Source: Galaxea fascicularis (Eukaryota; Cnidaria; Anthozoa; Scleractinia; Euphylliidae). From it: a stretch of 64,000 nt of DNA. The stretch lies in contig OX419336.1 of assembly GCA_948470475.1 (NCBI GenBank), positions 6,370,484-6,434,483 on the forward strand. Direction: 5' to 3'. The notes under the pieces were generated by a model, which ran no database searches, was not told where the DNA came from, and saw nothing but the letters and a program-made list of their open reading frames with translations. Shown here piece by piece: positions 1-11,880 of the stretch. Numbering within the stretch: the stretch's first letter is position 1; every line of letters starts with the position of its first letter. The translations under genes were made by a program, and so were the position numbers.

Positions 1-742
1 ATTTGAGACTAGCCGAGATGCTGTGAGACCCTTGTTTGGAAAATACCAAACATGTATGACTTCAAGATCGAAATAAATGCACTATAAACAAGATTTCAAG
101 ACTCTTTGCAAAGGCTGAAGAGATTTCGAGATCGGATGAAAAGTTTACAAGACCCAAGATTTTAGAGGTACCAGTCATCACCCCTATCAGATCCTTTTGC
201 TTTTAGTTCATGGCATTTTTGCAATTTAAGTCATGAGCTATTTTATCAAACAAAAATTCCGGCGAAAGCAATGACCAGTCTGTAGACAAAAACAAATCAA
301 ATTTTCTGTTTAATTCACAAAACCGGGAATCCAAAGAATTATTTCTGGGATGTTAATTCTTCTTCAGCCAATCAGATGTATGATGAAACTGCAAGAAGAA
401 ATCACAAACAGAAAAACTGATTGTTATAGTTTGCTGTTTAGCCATCTTGTATCTAAATGGTTTTCTTCTGCAACACAATAGATATTCCACAAACATTTCT
501 AGTGTTCACAGTTTTCTTAATTTCACAGTAAGGAAGTTTGGATTTTAGGTGAACTCATCACTTTCACCGTTTTGCGCCAAGCCCTACATTTAATGACATC
601 ATCTAATTTTGTCTGAGAAATTAGGTCCAGATTTGTGTCTGCAAAAGCAAGAACTATCATTTTGATTATCATTAATGTGTATGTGTCACTGTCTGCTAGT
701 GATTACTTTGTATTGAACAGTGCATATGTGAACTCTTCTCAG
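1..742 (+). other. SEPSECS intron sequence at the left edge
   Basis: No coding exon is visible here. The first recognisable SEPSECS exon starts at 743 after a pyrimidine-poor TTCTCAG acceptor. Roughly the first 90 residues of the protein, including the N-terminal helical part known in the family, should therefore lie to the left of the window. The stretch holds one copy of an inverted-repeat element at about 316-516 and otherwise AT-rich unique-looking DNA. Confidence 0.7.
316..516. mobile_element. MITE, TGTGAACACT family, copy 1
   Basis: The segment contains ATTATTTCTGG, CAATCAGA, GAAACTGCAAGAAGAA and ends in AGTGTTCACAGTTTT. The same words in the same order recur at 60598-60783, where the left end CAAAACTGTGAACACT is the inverse of the right end. 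Two copies sharing an inverted-repeat boundary suggest a short non-autonomous DNA element. The left end of this copy is decayed. No coding capacity is seen. Confidence 0.55.
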
Positions 743-1403
743 ATTAAGCCATGGTATTGGCAGATCAGGTGACATAGCAGCTGTACAGCCCAAGGCTGCT
801 GGCTCATCACTGTTGATGAAACTCACCAACTCCATGGCTCTGGATGCCATAAAAATGGCAGGTTAGTCCCAGTGTGCCTGAAAGGTGACATGAATTGTTT
901 TGTTTTATTAGTTATTTCAGGGAGCCTGTACCCATCCTGTTGTTGCTGTGTTCTTTATTGTAACCAACAGTCGGCCGACAGATTTGTGGGGGAGCTGTTC
1001 TTCAATTTTTTCCACAAATTAAGTGTTGTCTTATCTTGTCTTCAATGATGTTAACATGTATCATTTGATATGATCTGTTTATAGACTATGAATTGATTCC
1101 CCCTTGTTAGGTCAACTCAATGAAACACAGCTTTCCTCTCAATGCAACATTTAATTGCCATTTGACATCAGTGTATCGGGCTAACTGAAGCTGGATTACA
1201 TCATGTTTCTTACTACAACCGCAGGAGCATGAACAAAGTCACATGACGTAATGCTAACCTTCTCTAGGGTGTAAGGGTAGGGTGTATTAGTCATAAGTCC
1301 AGTTTCTTAGGAATCTTTATCAATCTTCTGATATGAGGGCAACAGTCTCTAACATTGGTCCGTAGTACTTAACCCTTTAACTCCCAAGAGGTTCTCCATT
1401 GAT

Positions 1404-1448
<45 letters not shown>

Positions 1449-4400
1449 ATTTGGCACTATCGGGAGTGAAAGGGTTAATGGGGACATAGTTTTTGAGTGA
1501 AGATGTTGTTAACCCTTTAACTCCCAAGGGGTTCTCCATTAACAAGTAAAATCGATAAGTGCCATTTGGCACTATCGGGAGTGCACTATCGGAAAGGGTT
1601 AATTGAGGTAGACTAACTTCAGGATGAAGAATCAATCACTGGATTGATCAATCAACCATTTAACTACTCTATTAATTAAGCAATAAATCCATCAAATGAT
1701 CGATCAATCAATTAATGAACCAATTACCTTAATTTAGTGAGCAGTACAAAATGCTTTTATTTGCTACTTGTTTTATTAGCTGAAAATTTTTCTATTTTGC
1801 TGATAGGTGTGAAGTCTGCTAAAGCTTGCCTTGTGTTGCCTGTGGCAACAGGAATGAGTTTGGTTATGACACTGTTAACATTGAAACAAATGAGACCTAG
1901 TGCCAAGTATGTGATTTGGCCAAGGATTGATCAGAAATCTTGTTTCAAGTGTATTCTTACTGCTGGTAAGAGCAGAAAGTACTGTTGAGTATGTTTTAGG
2001 TCAGAGGTCATGGCTTACATTATCACAGTTGAAAGGTCTTGAGACCTCCACAGAAACTACTGTTAATTAAGTGCCAGATAGACCTTGTGGTAGCACATAC
2101 AACATATTATGTTGTATGTCATTCAATAGTCAGAGTGGTTTTCAATAATAATTATTGAAAACCACTCAGACTGTAATTATTATTATTATTGAGTGTCATA
2201 AAACCAAATCAGTTACTCTGACCAATTGCAAGGCACACCTGTAAACAGTTCAGTGAACCAATCAGAATTTGAAGTAATACACTTATGGGAAAATGTGTGG
2301 TAATTTGCAGCTACATGTGGCAATTGGTTTTGGTTTTGCTTCTCATTGGTGCAGAAGAAAGAGTTGCGCATTTTGTCAACTTAAGTAATCACAGAACAAA
2401 GTAATAATTATGATTATAATATTATTGCAAAACCAAAGCAAATGCACATTAATTTTGACTCTTACTGATGCTTGATGGACTGTCTTGACGTAATCTAAAA
2501 ATTATGACTCGTGAAAATATTCATTTGTTTAAAATGTGTGCCAGAACATTCAAATGACTGCAAGAAGAAACAGTCATCCAAAAAATGAATAAGGGAAACT
2601 GTGCTGCCACTGTGGTGGGGAAGTTGTACACATAAATTTGGTTTTATCAACTGAGTTGATAATGTATATTGACTACCGCACAGGGATTGTAAAAAAACAA
2701 TCATCAAACATAATCTACATGTAACATTGGATGCTAAATGGTCTAACATCACTGAACTGGCAAGATGCATATGTATGTTGTGCAACAATATTTGCTATAG
2801 GATGCTTAGCTGGAGATTAAGTGTCACCAACGAAAGTAGCTGCCTGTGGCCAATGTAATGATTTAACTTAACCTGTTCTTTTTCCTTTTTTATGCCAGGA
2901 TTTGAGCCTGTTATTATAGAAAATGTTTTAGAGGGTGATGAGCTGAGAACAGATCTTGCGGCTGTGGAGAAACAGATCAAGGAGTTGAGCCCTGAAAATG
3001 TGGTGTGTGTCCTGACCACCACCAGCTGCTTTGCTCCAAGAATCCCAGACAGGTAGTGCAAGCTGACCAGTAAACACAAACCTCTCACCTTACAGCTCAA
3101 TCTTGAAATGAGCCCCTCCATACTTAGAGCTACTGTTATGATACAGTAAGCCCATGAAGGATTAGGCTCTACTCATGTTGAGTTTGTCCTTCTGTTGTGG
3201 ATCACCAATAATTTATTAAATACGACTTTGATCCCAAGGGCCCGGTTGTTCAACAACCAGTTGATGCTAATCCAAGATTAAAAATTAATCGAGGAGTATA
3301 TTTCTCTATTCCCAGACATTGTTTAAAGCTCATAGTCTGCAAAATTTTACATTAGGGGAAACCAATCCTGAAAAACAAAGAGCAGGATACCAAACATTTG
3401 CCCAAAAGTTAGAAAACTGAAATCAAAGTTTGCACTAATCCTGGATTAAGTTAAGTGGCTTTTTAACAACTGGGCTTAGGCCAGGGAGATAGGTCTGAAT
3501 TTGTGTGGTTGTTCAATGATTGCTAGAAGGGTTGTCATTGAGTTTAATTGTGTGATGTATTTCATTGGCTTTCAAACATTTATATAACAACCTTGTTGAT
3601 TTATGACAAAAGCAAAATTGAACCTCCAGTAATCACTCATAACATCAAGCCAAGGTAGCTGTTATCACTTAAAGCCCTCAGTGATAGGTCAGCAAGAAGC
3701 CTGCATGATAAACAACAGCCATGGGTCCTCCAAGGGTGGGTGGGATTATTTGTCAGTCACTGTCTCTAATTCGCGCTTACGAAGCGAAGCGTTACTTTGT
3801 TTGAAGGCTACAATCGATGTACGGTTATCCACTTTATTTTTGCACTGGTTATCATCGGTAAGATAATCGGCAACAGTCAAACTGGAAAGGAAATGAAAGA
3901 TTTGCGTTGTGGTATGAAATTGCACGTAAAGGCTGAAATATTCGAAGCGAAATGCTACTTACAATTCTGTAGGGCTAATCCACACATCTTATCACGGCTC
4001 TTTACAATGATTATCTTGAACTGATGTGGCCGGTTGATTGCAAGGCGACTAATTAAAAATAGTTATGCCTATTTATACGAATACTAATTCGTCGCCAGGT
4101 CCTTTGCGACCGCATTTTTGGCGCCAAATCGAACAGCACTAGAAGCGCAAATCAGTCTCATTAAAAAACAACAGTCAATTACCGGTATGTCACATTTACT
4201 CACATATCAGGATCCGAAATTAACTTTTTTCTAAGGGAGCCAATTGGCGACTAACCTAAAAATTTTGGTCGCCAAATGGAAGGGTTTGGTCACCAAAGAC
4301 AAGTGTTAGTTTTTTTTGGTTTGGTTGTATTAATTTTTCGTTTTACTCCAATAGTTTTAATTTACGTTAATTTATAGTAAAAGCACAAAATTTAAACTTT

Positions 4401-7400
4401 CTTTCACCATAATTTAAACAAAATGTTTCGATTTAACACAATATTATTACATACAGCTATTAAAGGAGAGACTCACAACAGCCGTGTAACGATAGCATAG
4501 TCCTACATCTCAATGAGCGTGTTTGTCAACGTCCATGCGAAGGCTTCGGATTTCTTTTTCTTATTATTTCCATTTAGGTAAAGTATTAAAAGATTAATTA
4601 AGTGCGTGTGTTTTGGCTGATGCTTTATTCATCATGACTCGTTACGATTTTCGCCACGTCACATTTTCGCCCGTGATATCAGAATTGCGAGAAGCCGTTG
4701 AAACAATATGGCGCCGGGTAATTATGGCGATCATAAAATCATCGCTCTGTTTTACTACAATTCTCCACGGCAGCTATATGTTTTCTTTTAAAAAAGCCCA
4801 TTTACCTTGGAATTCCAAATGCTGAGGGGACAAAAGGTTAGTCGCCTGCTGGCGACCAGTTCTAAATTTCTGGTCGCCAACGCTCAATTTATGGTCACAT
4901 TGGCCACCAGTCAGTCGCAATGTCCGACCCTGCATATAAGGAGGTTATTGCCATGTTGGGCTACTAATGTGGCCATGATAACCAATATTGTTAATAAAGG
5001 AGACCTGTTCATTAAAGGTTGGAAGAAGTTGCTAAGCTATGCAAGGAGCAAGATGTGCCACATGTTGTGAACAATGCTTATGGGGTGCAATCATCCAAGT
5101 GTATGCATCTTATCCAGCAGGTAACAAGATCCTGTGGAGTGTCTTTGTGTACATTTTTGGGGTGTATGGTGCAAAGAAGACAAATAATTCAGTTGTTCTT
5201 TGGCCAGTAAAACCATCTAAGCATGGAGAATTTTACCAAGGGTTGTTAATTTATTGATTAACAATTTGACTGTCACCATTTGGAGAGCCAAAAAGGCACA
5301 CATACTATCTGGCCTGCAAATAGCGAAGCTACACAAGACAGGCCAGGCTACATAGTTGCATGCATAAGCTAAACAAGTCCAAGGCAGGCACTGAAATGGA
5401 AGTATTGGTTTCCTTGTATGGCAAATTTTTAGATCCATTTTGCTCCTGATTTTTGTTTCAGGCAGGAAGGATAGGTCGTGTGGATGCATTTGTTCAAAGC
5501 ACTGATAAGAATTTCATGGTTCCTGTTGGTGGGGCTGTTGTGGCAGGATTTGATGAGAAGTTTATTGATGCTGTCAGCAAAACATATCCTGGTATGTATG
5601 GACAGCAGCAATGACCACGAGACAATATAGCTTGAAGCTACAGGCCCTTTAATTCAGAGTAAGAAATTAAGGATCAATTGCAAACGTTTGGTATTATCTG
5701 GTTCCAGAACACATTTATTCCAAGCCTTAACACAAAGTCATTGGAAATTCTGGGGAAAGTTGGGGCGGGGGGGAGTAAGGGAAGCAGGGTCCTGAGACAA
5801 AGTTGACAACAGCATAAAATAATGAGTTAAATTGGAATTTCAGATGAGTGGATGACCAATCCAAAAATTTTCCAGTGGAAGCTATGGAAATCATGTAGAA
5901 GCAGATGCACATGTCCAGTGAAAAAATACTTATAATATACTCACAATATTGAAAACCTTCTCAGTGACTAAAATTTAAGGCTTAACGGCAGCTTTTGAAA
6001 TCAGGGAAAAAATTGATTTGTGTTGGTTGAGCAGTTGGCTCATGAGAGCTTAACAATTCTAAAGAATCCATTTATTGCTCTATATAGAAGTAATGATGTT
6101 TATGTTCTGCATTGCCACTAACAGGACGAGCATCAGCCACTCCATCAATTGACCTGTTTATCACTCTGCTGTCTCTTGGATCTGAAGGATATCAGAAGCT
6201 CCTGCAGCAGAGGAAGGTAAATAGTGAAGGGTGGTTGGTGTTATTGGACACAACTTCTGATTATTTCAGTTTGCTTGCCAGTCAGCTAATTACTATTATT
6301 TTATTGTTTTTGAATTCATGTTTTGAGTCGGTCAGCAACATTGGGTAGGTACATCACTTGGCTGTCTGTCTGTCCATCAGTTTTTTCCATTCAGTCAGTC
6401 AGCCAGGCAGACAGTCAGTCAGACATACATACAGACAGTCAGACAGTCAGTCAGTCAGTCAGACAGTCAGTCAGTCAGTACTTACGACAGTCAGTCAGAC
6501 AGTCAGTTACTCTACCTGTCAGGTTTTCAATGAGTCAATCACAGTCGTGATTGAGTACTTAGAAGCTGCTTCTCTGATGTGACTTGTGGACAGGTTTGGT
6601 CTGAAGGGAAATTGGGAGAATATGGCACCATAGGAATATGTTCTCTCCTCAGAACATCATGTTTGACTGACCGTCACATGATTGAATATTTGACAGATCA
6701 TCTGGTTGCAAAAGAAGGTAAAGATGTAGTGCACCAGTGCAAAGTGTAATAAAGCTTATTTTGTGGATTTTCCGCTTTTCAGGAGGTGTACAGCTACCTG
6801 TCTGAAGGTCTTTCAAAGGTAGCGATAGCACATGGTGAGCGGCTGCTTAGCACTAAAGGCAATCCCATCTCACTAGGTAAGATGCACGATATAACGTCAT
6901 CTCTCAGTTATTGTCTCACTGACCTTAAATCAGCGACTTCATCATGATCGCATTGCGTTTGAACCTTGCTCTCTCTTTCTTTTCAGCTATTTCGCTGGAG
7001 CGAGTCACACAGGGACTGGAACTAAACACAGCTGGTGTGACGCAGCTCGGGTCCATGCTCTTCACCAGATGTGTTTCTGGAGCGAGGTAAGATACCTGTG
7101 CGTCATGCCCGCAGGCAACCCATGCAACTGTTTTATCGGGTCAAATGACTCGGAATGATGCTGTTTCGATCCCTTGCTCCCTGGTGGAGTGCTACCTTAA
7201 CACGTTGTCTCTGGCCTCATTTTCTTAAAGGTTTCCCTATGAATACAGCATAACTCGTTGACAGCGATATATTCATACCCTACTATCAAGTAAGATATTT
7301 ATAATTATGATCCAATTGTCTGTCATCAAATTAGGGTGGTTACTCCTGACAGCACCAAAGAGATCAACGGTCACGTGTTCACTGGCTGGGGTGCGCATGC

Positions 7401-7641
7401 ACGAAACTACCGCTGTGCGTACCTTACTGCAGCTGCTGCGATAGGGATGACGAAAGAAGATGTGGACACCTTTTTAAAGCGGCTCGACAAGTGCTTATCT
7501 AAGTTTGCTGCGAAAGGAGCGTCCCTTGCAAGAGACGTCGGGCTTAATAATGGACACCAAGAGGAAGAATCCAGTGGATGCAGAAATGAGCAAAAACTAT
7601 CGGACGCTGAAGCTTCGGGCGGCTTAACCGTGAACAGATAG
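743..7641 (+). CDS. SEPSECS: O-phosphoseryl-tRNA(Sec) selenium transferase (5' partial)
   Basis: This PLP enzyme converts phosphoseryl-tRNA(Sec) plus selenophosphate into Sec-tRNA, the last step of selenocysteine synthesis. Nine exons are supported by family similarity and GT-AG sites: 743-861, 1807-1965, 2899-3052, 5018-5120, 5462-5591, 6125-6216, 6783-6876, 6987-7086 and 7335-7641. They give 418 residues, about the human protein minus its first ~90. Diagnostic blocks in order are [67 protein letters not shown] and TQLGSMLF. The PLP-binding lysine (Lys284 in human) is the AAG at 5507-5509 in [10 protein letters not shown]. The C-terminus after [12 protein letters not shown] is short, variable and acidic, as in the family. 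The stop is TAG at 7639-7641. No frameshift is seen, so the gene looks functional. The 5' exons lie outside the window. Confidence 0.96.
1369..1602. mobile_element. Two tandem copies of a TTAACCCTTTAACTCCC MITE
   Basis: Copies at 1369-1478 and 1509-1602 both start TTAACCCTTTAACTCCCAAG, carry GGTTCTCCATT and AAGTGCCATTTGGCACTATC in the middle, and end GGGAGT...AAGGGTTAA, which is the inverse of the start. The second copy has an extra GTGCACTATCGG near its right end. They lie in SEPSECS intron 1 of this window. No protein is encoded; the short - strand reading frame through them is a product of the repeat. Confidence 0.75.
2310..2460. repeat. Dispersed repeat with ATTGGTTTTGGTTTTGC word, copy 1
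   Basis: The words ATTGGTTTTGGTTTTGC, TTCATTGGT/CTCATTGGT and later AAACCAA.GCAAATGCACATT recur at about 50735-50835 in the TIA1-MMS19 intergenic region with the same order. The two segments look like diverged copies of one short element. Boundaries are not clear. Confidence 0.4.
2590..2780 (-). mobile_element. Penelope-like element 3' tail, diverged copy
   Basis: On the - strand this reads CAATCCCTGTGCGGTAGTCA, then a GTTGATAAAACCAAATTTATG block, then a stretch ending near CCACCACAGTGGCAGCAC. The same blocks follow the PLE GIY-YIG fragment at 24325-24375 and occur inverted at 27480-27580. It is therefore a third, solo 3' tail of the same PLE family. The hammerhead-like core present in the other two copies is not recognisable here. 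It lies in SEPSECS intron 2 of this window. Confidence 0.55.
3238..3476 (+). mobile_element. GGCCCGGTTGTTC MITE, copy 1
   Basis: The left end GGGCCCGGTTGTTC and right end TTTTTAACAACTGGGC are inverse of each other. The interior contains CTAATCC.AGATTAAAAA, AGGGGAAACCAATCCTGAAAA and GCACTAATCCTGGATTAA. Copies with the same layout lie at 19008-19244 (same orientation) and 27731-27969 (inverted). All are about 235-240 bp and non-coding. Confidence 0.75.
3760..4930. repeat. Region rich in GGTCGCCA / TGGCGACC words
   Basis: The words TTGGCGACTAA, TTTTGGTCGCCAAATGG, GCTGGCGACCAGTTCTAAAT and CTGGTCGCCAACGCTCAATTT are spread over this part of SEPSECS intron 3. A related stretch (GTGGTCACCAACACTCAATTT) occurs at about 30293 in a TIA1 intron. 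This suggests an old, perhaps composite repeat. I could not define ends or coding capacity, and the remainder of the intron shows nothing I recognise. Confidence 0.35.
6390..6512. repeat. CAGT/CAGA tetranucleotide microsatellite
   Basis: Imperfect repeats of CAGT and CAGA run through this part of SEPSECS intron 6, about 120 bp in all, broken by CATACATA and CTTACGA. Apparent open frames rich in S, Q, R and V across it are artefacts of the four-base repeat. Confidence 0.9.
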
Positions 7642-8596
7642 TAAGAACTTTGAACTGACTTTTAAAACAGAACCGAACAATCTTTGTTGACTGTTTTGAG
7701 GTTACTTTAGACTTGATACTGGAGTCAGAAAGTGGAGCGGAGGAGTTAATGTTGAATGACCAGCACTTGATATCAGATAATTCCGGCCAGCTCTGAAAAG
7801 ACCAGTGTTTCAGATAAAAGAGATACTGGAGAGGACTTAAAGACAAGTACCTATTCAGTCTAACATCAGTCTGCTAATAGAGCCCTCTCTCATCGTACCC
7901 CCAACCTACACGGTGATTTACGCTGGGATAGAAGAGGTGGGAAGATAGGGAATCGGGGTGGACACGAAATATGGGACTCTGAAGCTAAGGAAAAAGATGG
8001 GTATAAAGAACTGGTTTTTAATGTAAAAGAGACTACGGACTGTTGGAAGAAGAGGCGGAATCTCTGCACATAACAAAATGAACTTGTTCATTTGGGAGTG
8101 AAACTAGAGCGGTAACCACCACCAGTCGCGACTTGCAAGCACCTATTGTCCTTCACTTTACACCGGTTGCATGTAATTGCTTTGACTTGTGATTGGGTCA
8201 TTGCTCTGTTTCGGCCCAGGTTTTGGCCGAGGATTTGCAATGGCCAGGCCATTTGTAGCAAACTGTAACAATTTCAAATAACTTCACATTTGCTGTTTCA
8301 TAATTAAATGTACTCAAAAAAAAAAATGAAGCCTTGTTTTTAGGCTTTCTCCGGTTTGAGTTTATTAAGGTGGCTCAAAACAGTTTCCAGCACTTTCCAA
8401 GACGTAGATTTTGATGGGTCATTATTACCACTCTTTATCAGTTGATGCTATAATCATGTTATCAAAAAACTGCCCAATCATTTGTGAATACGTTGGTATT
8501 ATTTTTGTGACACAATAGGTTACCATAGCAACACTATGACCTGCTAAAAACACCCTTAATTTCAGCCTTAAGCGCTTATATTTCAAAAACGGCACG

Positions 8597-8811
8597 GTGA
8601 AATTTTTTCTTATTATAGAATTTTGATAAACAGGTTGAGATGCAACTTTCCGCAAAGTTTAAATAAATTCCGTACATGGAGTTAAGAGCCACCTTAAATT
8701 TTCGAAAATTTAAGGTGGCTCTGAACCCCATGTACAGAATTTGTTTAAACTTTGACAAAAGTTGCATTTCATCCTGCTTATCAAAATGCTGTAATAAGAA
8801 AAAATTTCACC
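8597..8811. mobile_element. Foldback MITE with TTAAGGTGGCTC ends at its centre
   Basis: The two arms, about 100 bp each, are inverse of one another around 8703. GGTGAAATTTTTTCTTATTA at the left is mirrored by AATAAGAAAAAATTTCACC at the right, and GAGCCACCTTAAATTTT by AAAATTTAAGGTGGCTC at the centre. Arms differ at scattered bases, so the insertion is not fresh. A further TTAAGGTGGCTC lies just upstream at 8367. It may be two head-to-head elements rather than one. Confidence 0.7.
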
Positions 8812-9684
8812 GTCGATCAATTAAAGGGATTCTAAAAGTAGTTTAGAAAGCCCCTGTAAGCGCCACGTTTCCGTGAAACCAATTTATTTTTGCTTTTTCT
8901 TTTCTCATTGCCATAGTTGCTTCAAGCAATACCTCTTTTTACGGCATGCAAAACTTGATGCCACATCGCTTGCTCGGTTGATTACGTAACTTCGACCGTA
9001 GTCTGTTCGTACATTGAACCAAGTCCTTCATGTCGGTTTGAAAATGTTTGCCTAGCGTTTATTGAAATATGCTAAATTTTGAAGATGTTATCAACCATTA
9101 AAAGTTGCTGAAATTCGAACAGGTAGTCACTTTGCAGAGGTAAAATGTCGCTCTTCATCAAGCGATTCTGAGCGAGTTGAACTGGATTCAACTGGCGTAC
9201 TCCTCCCCAGTTTTGCACTTCGTTATTCACTCGCTCGGTCATCTTTTTTTTCCGTTCAACGAAATGTACTGTTTTGAATATTTCCGAAATGGGCGTTTGA
9301 GCAAGTACTAAGATCGTAATTTGCGGTGCAAGATCTTTACCATTTCAATTGGTTTTTTGGTGAAATTCGTTCTCACTTCCCAATTCAATTGGTAAAAGTC
9401 CTTTTTAGACGTGGGAGTATTAACCAGCTAAACGTTCTTTTTTTCTTTCCATTTTAGCCCATTGAACAATCTTGTTTCCTTGCACCTGATTGGTTCACCT
9501 GACTTTCCGAACTATTTTAGTCCGCGTATGCACCTTTCATTTCTCTCACTTGATCCTTTTCTTTCTTGTTTTCCTAAAACATGTTAATTATTTTACAGGA
9601 TGGTGTTATTTGTCAACAAATCATTTTAGATATTATATTTCCTTCGGAGTGTCAGACTTGTTTAATTTCGTAAAATACCACGCA

Positions 9685-10508
9685 CTAAATTAAACTCTTT
9701 CCTCGGATATCTTTTGAGCGCAGATCTGCCGGTAACCACCTCGGAATGAGGTCGAAATTTGCCGACAAGTTTTGTCCTTGTTCCATAGGCGTTGCAAATT
9801 TCCCATACGCTGAAACAACAGAAGTTGTTCTCCTCAAACTTGGTCCTGAACGACGTAACGAAGTGATAGCACAATCTTTAGAGCAGGTACTTGCGAAACC
9901 TGAGCGGGACAGTCTTGTTTGAAATTCAAAACTGGCGTCCGATGAATTTATCTTTGTTAAACCGTCACTGTGAAAACCATGTCTCGCTGGCTGAGAAGTT
10001 GTTCTATTATTTGTGAAATGCCTTCTCTTAAACATATCCAGCTGTTCTAAACTCGCGACTTGAGAGCACGCGCCTACTGTTACAGCTCTCTGCCTCAGAA
10101 ATCTCCGATTTTCAGCTGCTTCCCTTCCTTCGGCCAGGCTGTCGGAGCGGTGAAAACAGTGTTTTGCTTGCCTCTTGAGAGCTTCAAATCTTCTCTGCAT
10201 TGTTTTCTGTTCCTTCTCTTTCCTTGACAACCAGACCTTTCTTTGTTTTTCTATATCTCGAACTTAATTGTTTAACATAACTCTGACCCAAGTTCAAATT
10301 CGCCGCGTACAACTTCCCCACAGTCCAGCTTGAACGAAGTATGAACGCCTCGTAGTGTGCGTCGGTGCATGGCGAACGGTATTTCTGAGAAACACTTTCG
10401 TGTTTTGCTTTTTCCGTGCTTTTTTGTCTGTAGTCCTTTGACATCTTGCCGCTCAAAACTTTCGTCTTTGCTCCAGTGTAAAGTCTTTCCACTCACTTTG
10501 GTAAACAT
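9685..10508 (-). CDS. Unrecognised protein-coding candidate, possibly frameshifted
   Basis: On the - strand an ATG at 10508-10506 opens 78 codons (MFTKVSGKTLHWSKDES...) that stop at 10272. A second frame, the longest open stretch I see in the window, runs from about 10266 to a stop at 9685. It starts VRDIEKQRKVWLSRKEKEQK and is basic and probably coiled-coil at first, then Ser/Arg-rich. The second frame opens within a few bases of the first one's stop, so the two look like one sequence of about 270 residues broken by a frame change. The cause could be a sequencing error, a real indel, or an unseen splice. A third overlapping frame (10492-10184) is also open. I do not recognise a family or domain. 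Local GC is higher than in the flanks. Chance occurrence remains possible. Confidence 0.4.
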
Positions 10509-11469
10509 TGCGTCAAAATGAACGCTTGTGAAGCGAAATCCTCATGGAAAACCAAATTTAGTTTGTTATTTTTACGTACAAAAACAACTGTGAATAGAAA
10601 ACTTTTTTCCAAACAAGGTCATCTCCTATGTCTGACTCTGAATCGCCAAGTAAAACCATGCATGTCCTTCAAATTTCTCCTCTCTTTTCCGGGGCATAAA
10701 GGTTCTGTTTGTATAGGAAACCCAAAATAATAGCAAGACTAGTAAAATTGATTCTAGAGAGGGCCACTTATCAAAGACATAAAAATATCAAATGGTTCCG
10801 TCTACGTCTGACTTCTTATTGGCGTTTGATGTAGATGAAGTTATTAACCATTGCTTGACAACAAATGGACAGGATATTACTTAGACGTGAGTCTAAATTG
10901 CCGAAATGTATTCGGAGTATTCGTTTCCTTAATTAAAAAATCGCTTGAAGGCTTTTAGTTGACTTTTTGCGTGGTCGTGTTAAATATGACACCCTTTTTT
11001 CCAGTAAACAATTTAATTATTGATGAGCGTTTGATTTTTCATCTGTTGGCAAGTTACAAAAGCAAGCAAACGGGAGAGAACGTTCTTGCGAAAATATTGC
11101 AGCCAAAGTACACTGAGATCTCCTTTTACACACTTATGTTTGCAACATCTGTTACGGAAGTTGTCTCATAAAAGCTGTTACACAAAAAACATGTTGTCCT
11201 GCTCTCAGCAAATCTTGAAATTCATTAATTTTCCTACCACATTTCCCCGTGTATGGAACCTTGCGGGTGAAGATCAACTTGAGAACTAATGAAAACAAGT
11301 TAAAATCATGTTATACGTTGAGAGTTCACATTGGACAAAGTCCCTTCATTGAAAATGACTCTATTTACAGATCACTGTTTTTCCACTTAACAAGCAAATA
11401 AACAAAGACCTCAGGTCTGAGCCAAAGTTGTTGGTTATTTATATCTCTTGGTCAGACGAAACTGAGGCT

Positions 11470-11880
11470 ATGTTCACACGGGATCGGTTCCAAATGGTTC
11501 CGATCTAAAATTCGGTGCCAGGTAGGCGTTTTGTTTACACGGGACCTGTTAAGAGGGTCCCCTATACTTTTTTCGTGAAACGTGATTTGGGTTTATTTAT
11601 TTATTCGTGATTCGTGATTGCCCATATTTGATTTTTGCGTGAATGTGAACGAATTTTGGGAATTATCCATGAACAGTCTCAATATTTTTACGTGAATTCG
11701 TTTTGCAAAGTGGTATGGGGGACCCTTTACTGCTAACCGTAACGTCAATCTGTTCCCAGTCAGGTCCGATTTATTGGACCTCCAAAAAAGCAGGTCCAGT
11801 TTTGGAACTGCTCGGTCCCCAATGAACCTGTCACCGTGTAAACAGCTGGACCGGTTCCTTTCCGTACTAGCAGTTAACAT
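11470..11880. repeat. Dispersed repeat with GGGTCCCCTATAC...CGTGATTCGTGATTG block
   Basis: The part at about 11555-11645 reads GGGTCCCCTATACTTTTTTC, GTGAAACGTGATTT, then CGTGATTCGTGATTGCCC. The inverse of this block is at about 51125-51205. Around it, TTCACACGGGATCGGTTCC on the left and CCGTGTAAACAGCTGGACCG on the right suggest an outer inverted-repeat element into which the block may be inserted. A similar TTCACACGAC/GTGTAAACCGGGC pair lies at 12230-12325. Confidence 0.45.

Noticed and set aside
6323..6582. Ser/Gln/Val-rich coding frames
   Set aside because: They arise from the CAGT/CAGA microsatellite in a SEPSECS intron.
8319..8330. A-run as a processed pseudogene or retrocopy tail
   Set aside because: No retrocopied coding sequence precedes it on either strand; it is more likely part of the SEPSECS 3' UTR end or a simple run.
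10184..10492. The third overlapping - strand frame (102 codons) as the real gene
   Set aside because: It overlaps both longer pieces, and its C-terminal part (KKGLVVKEREG) is the shifted reading of the coiled-coil start. It could still be real but is less convincing than the 10508/10266 pair.
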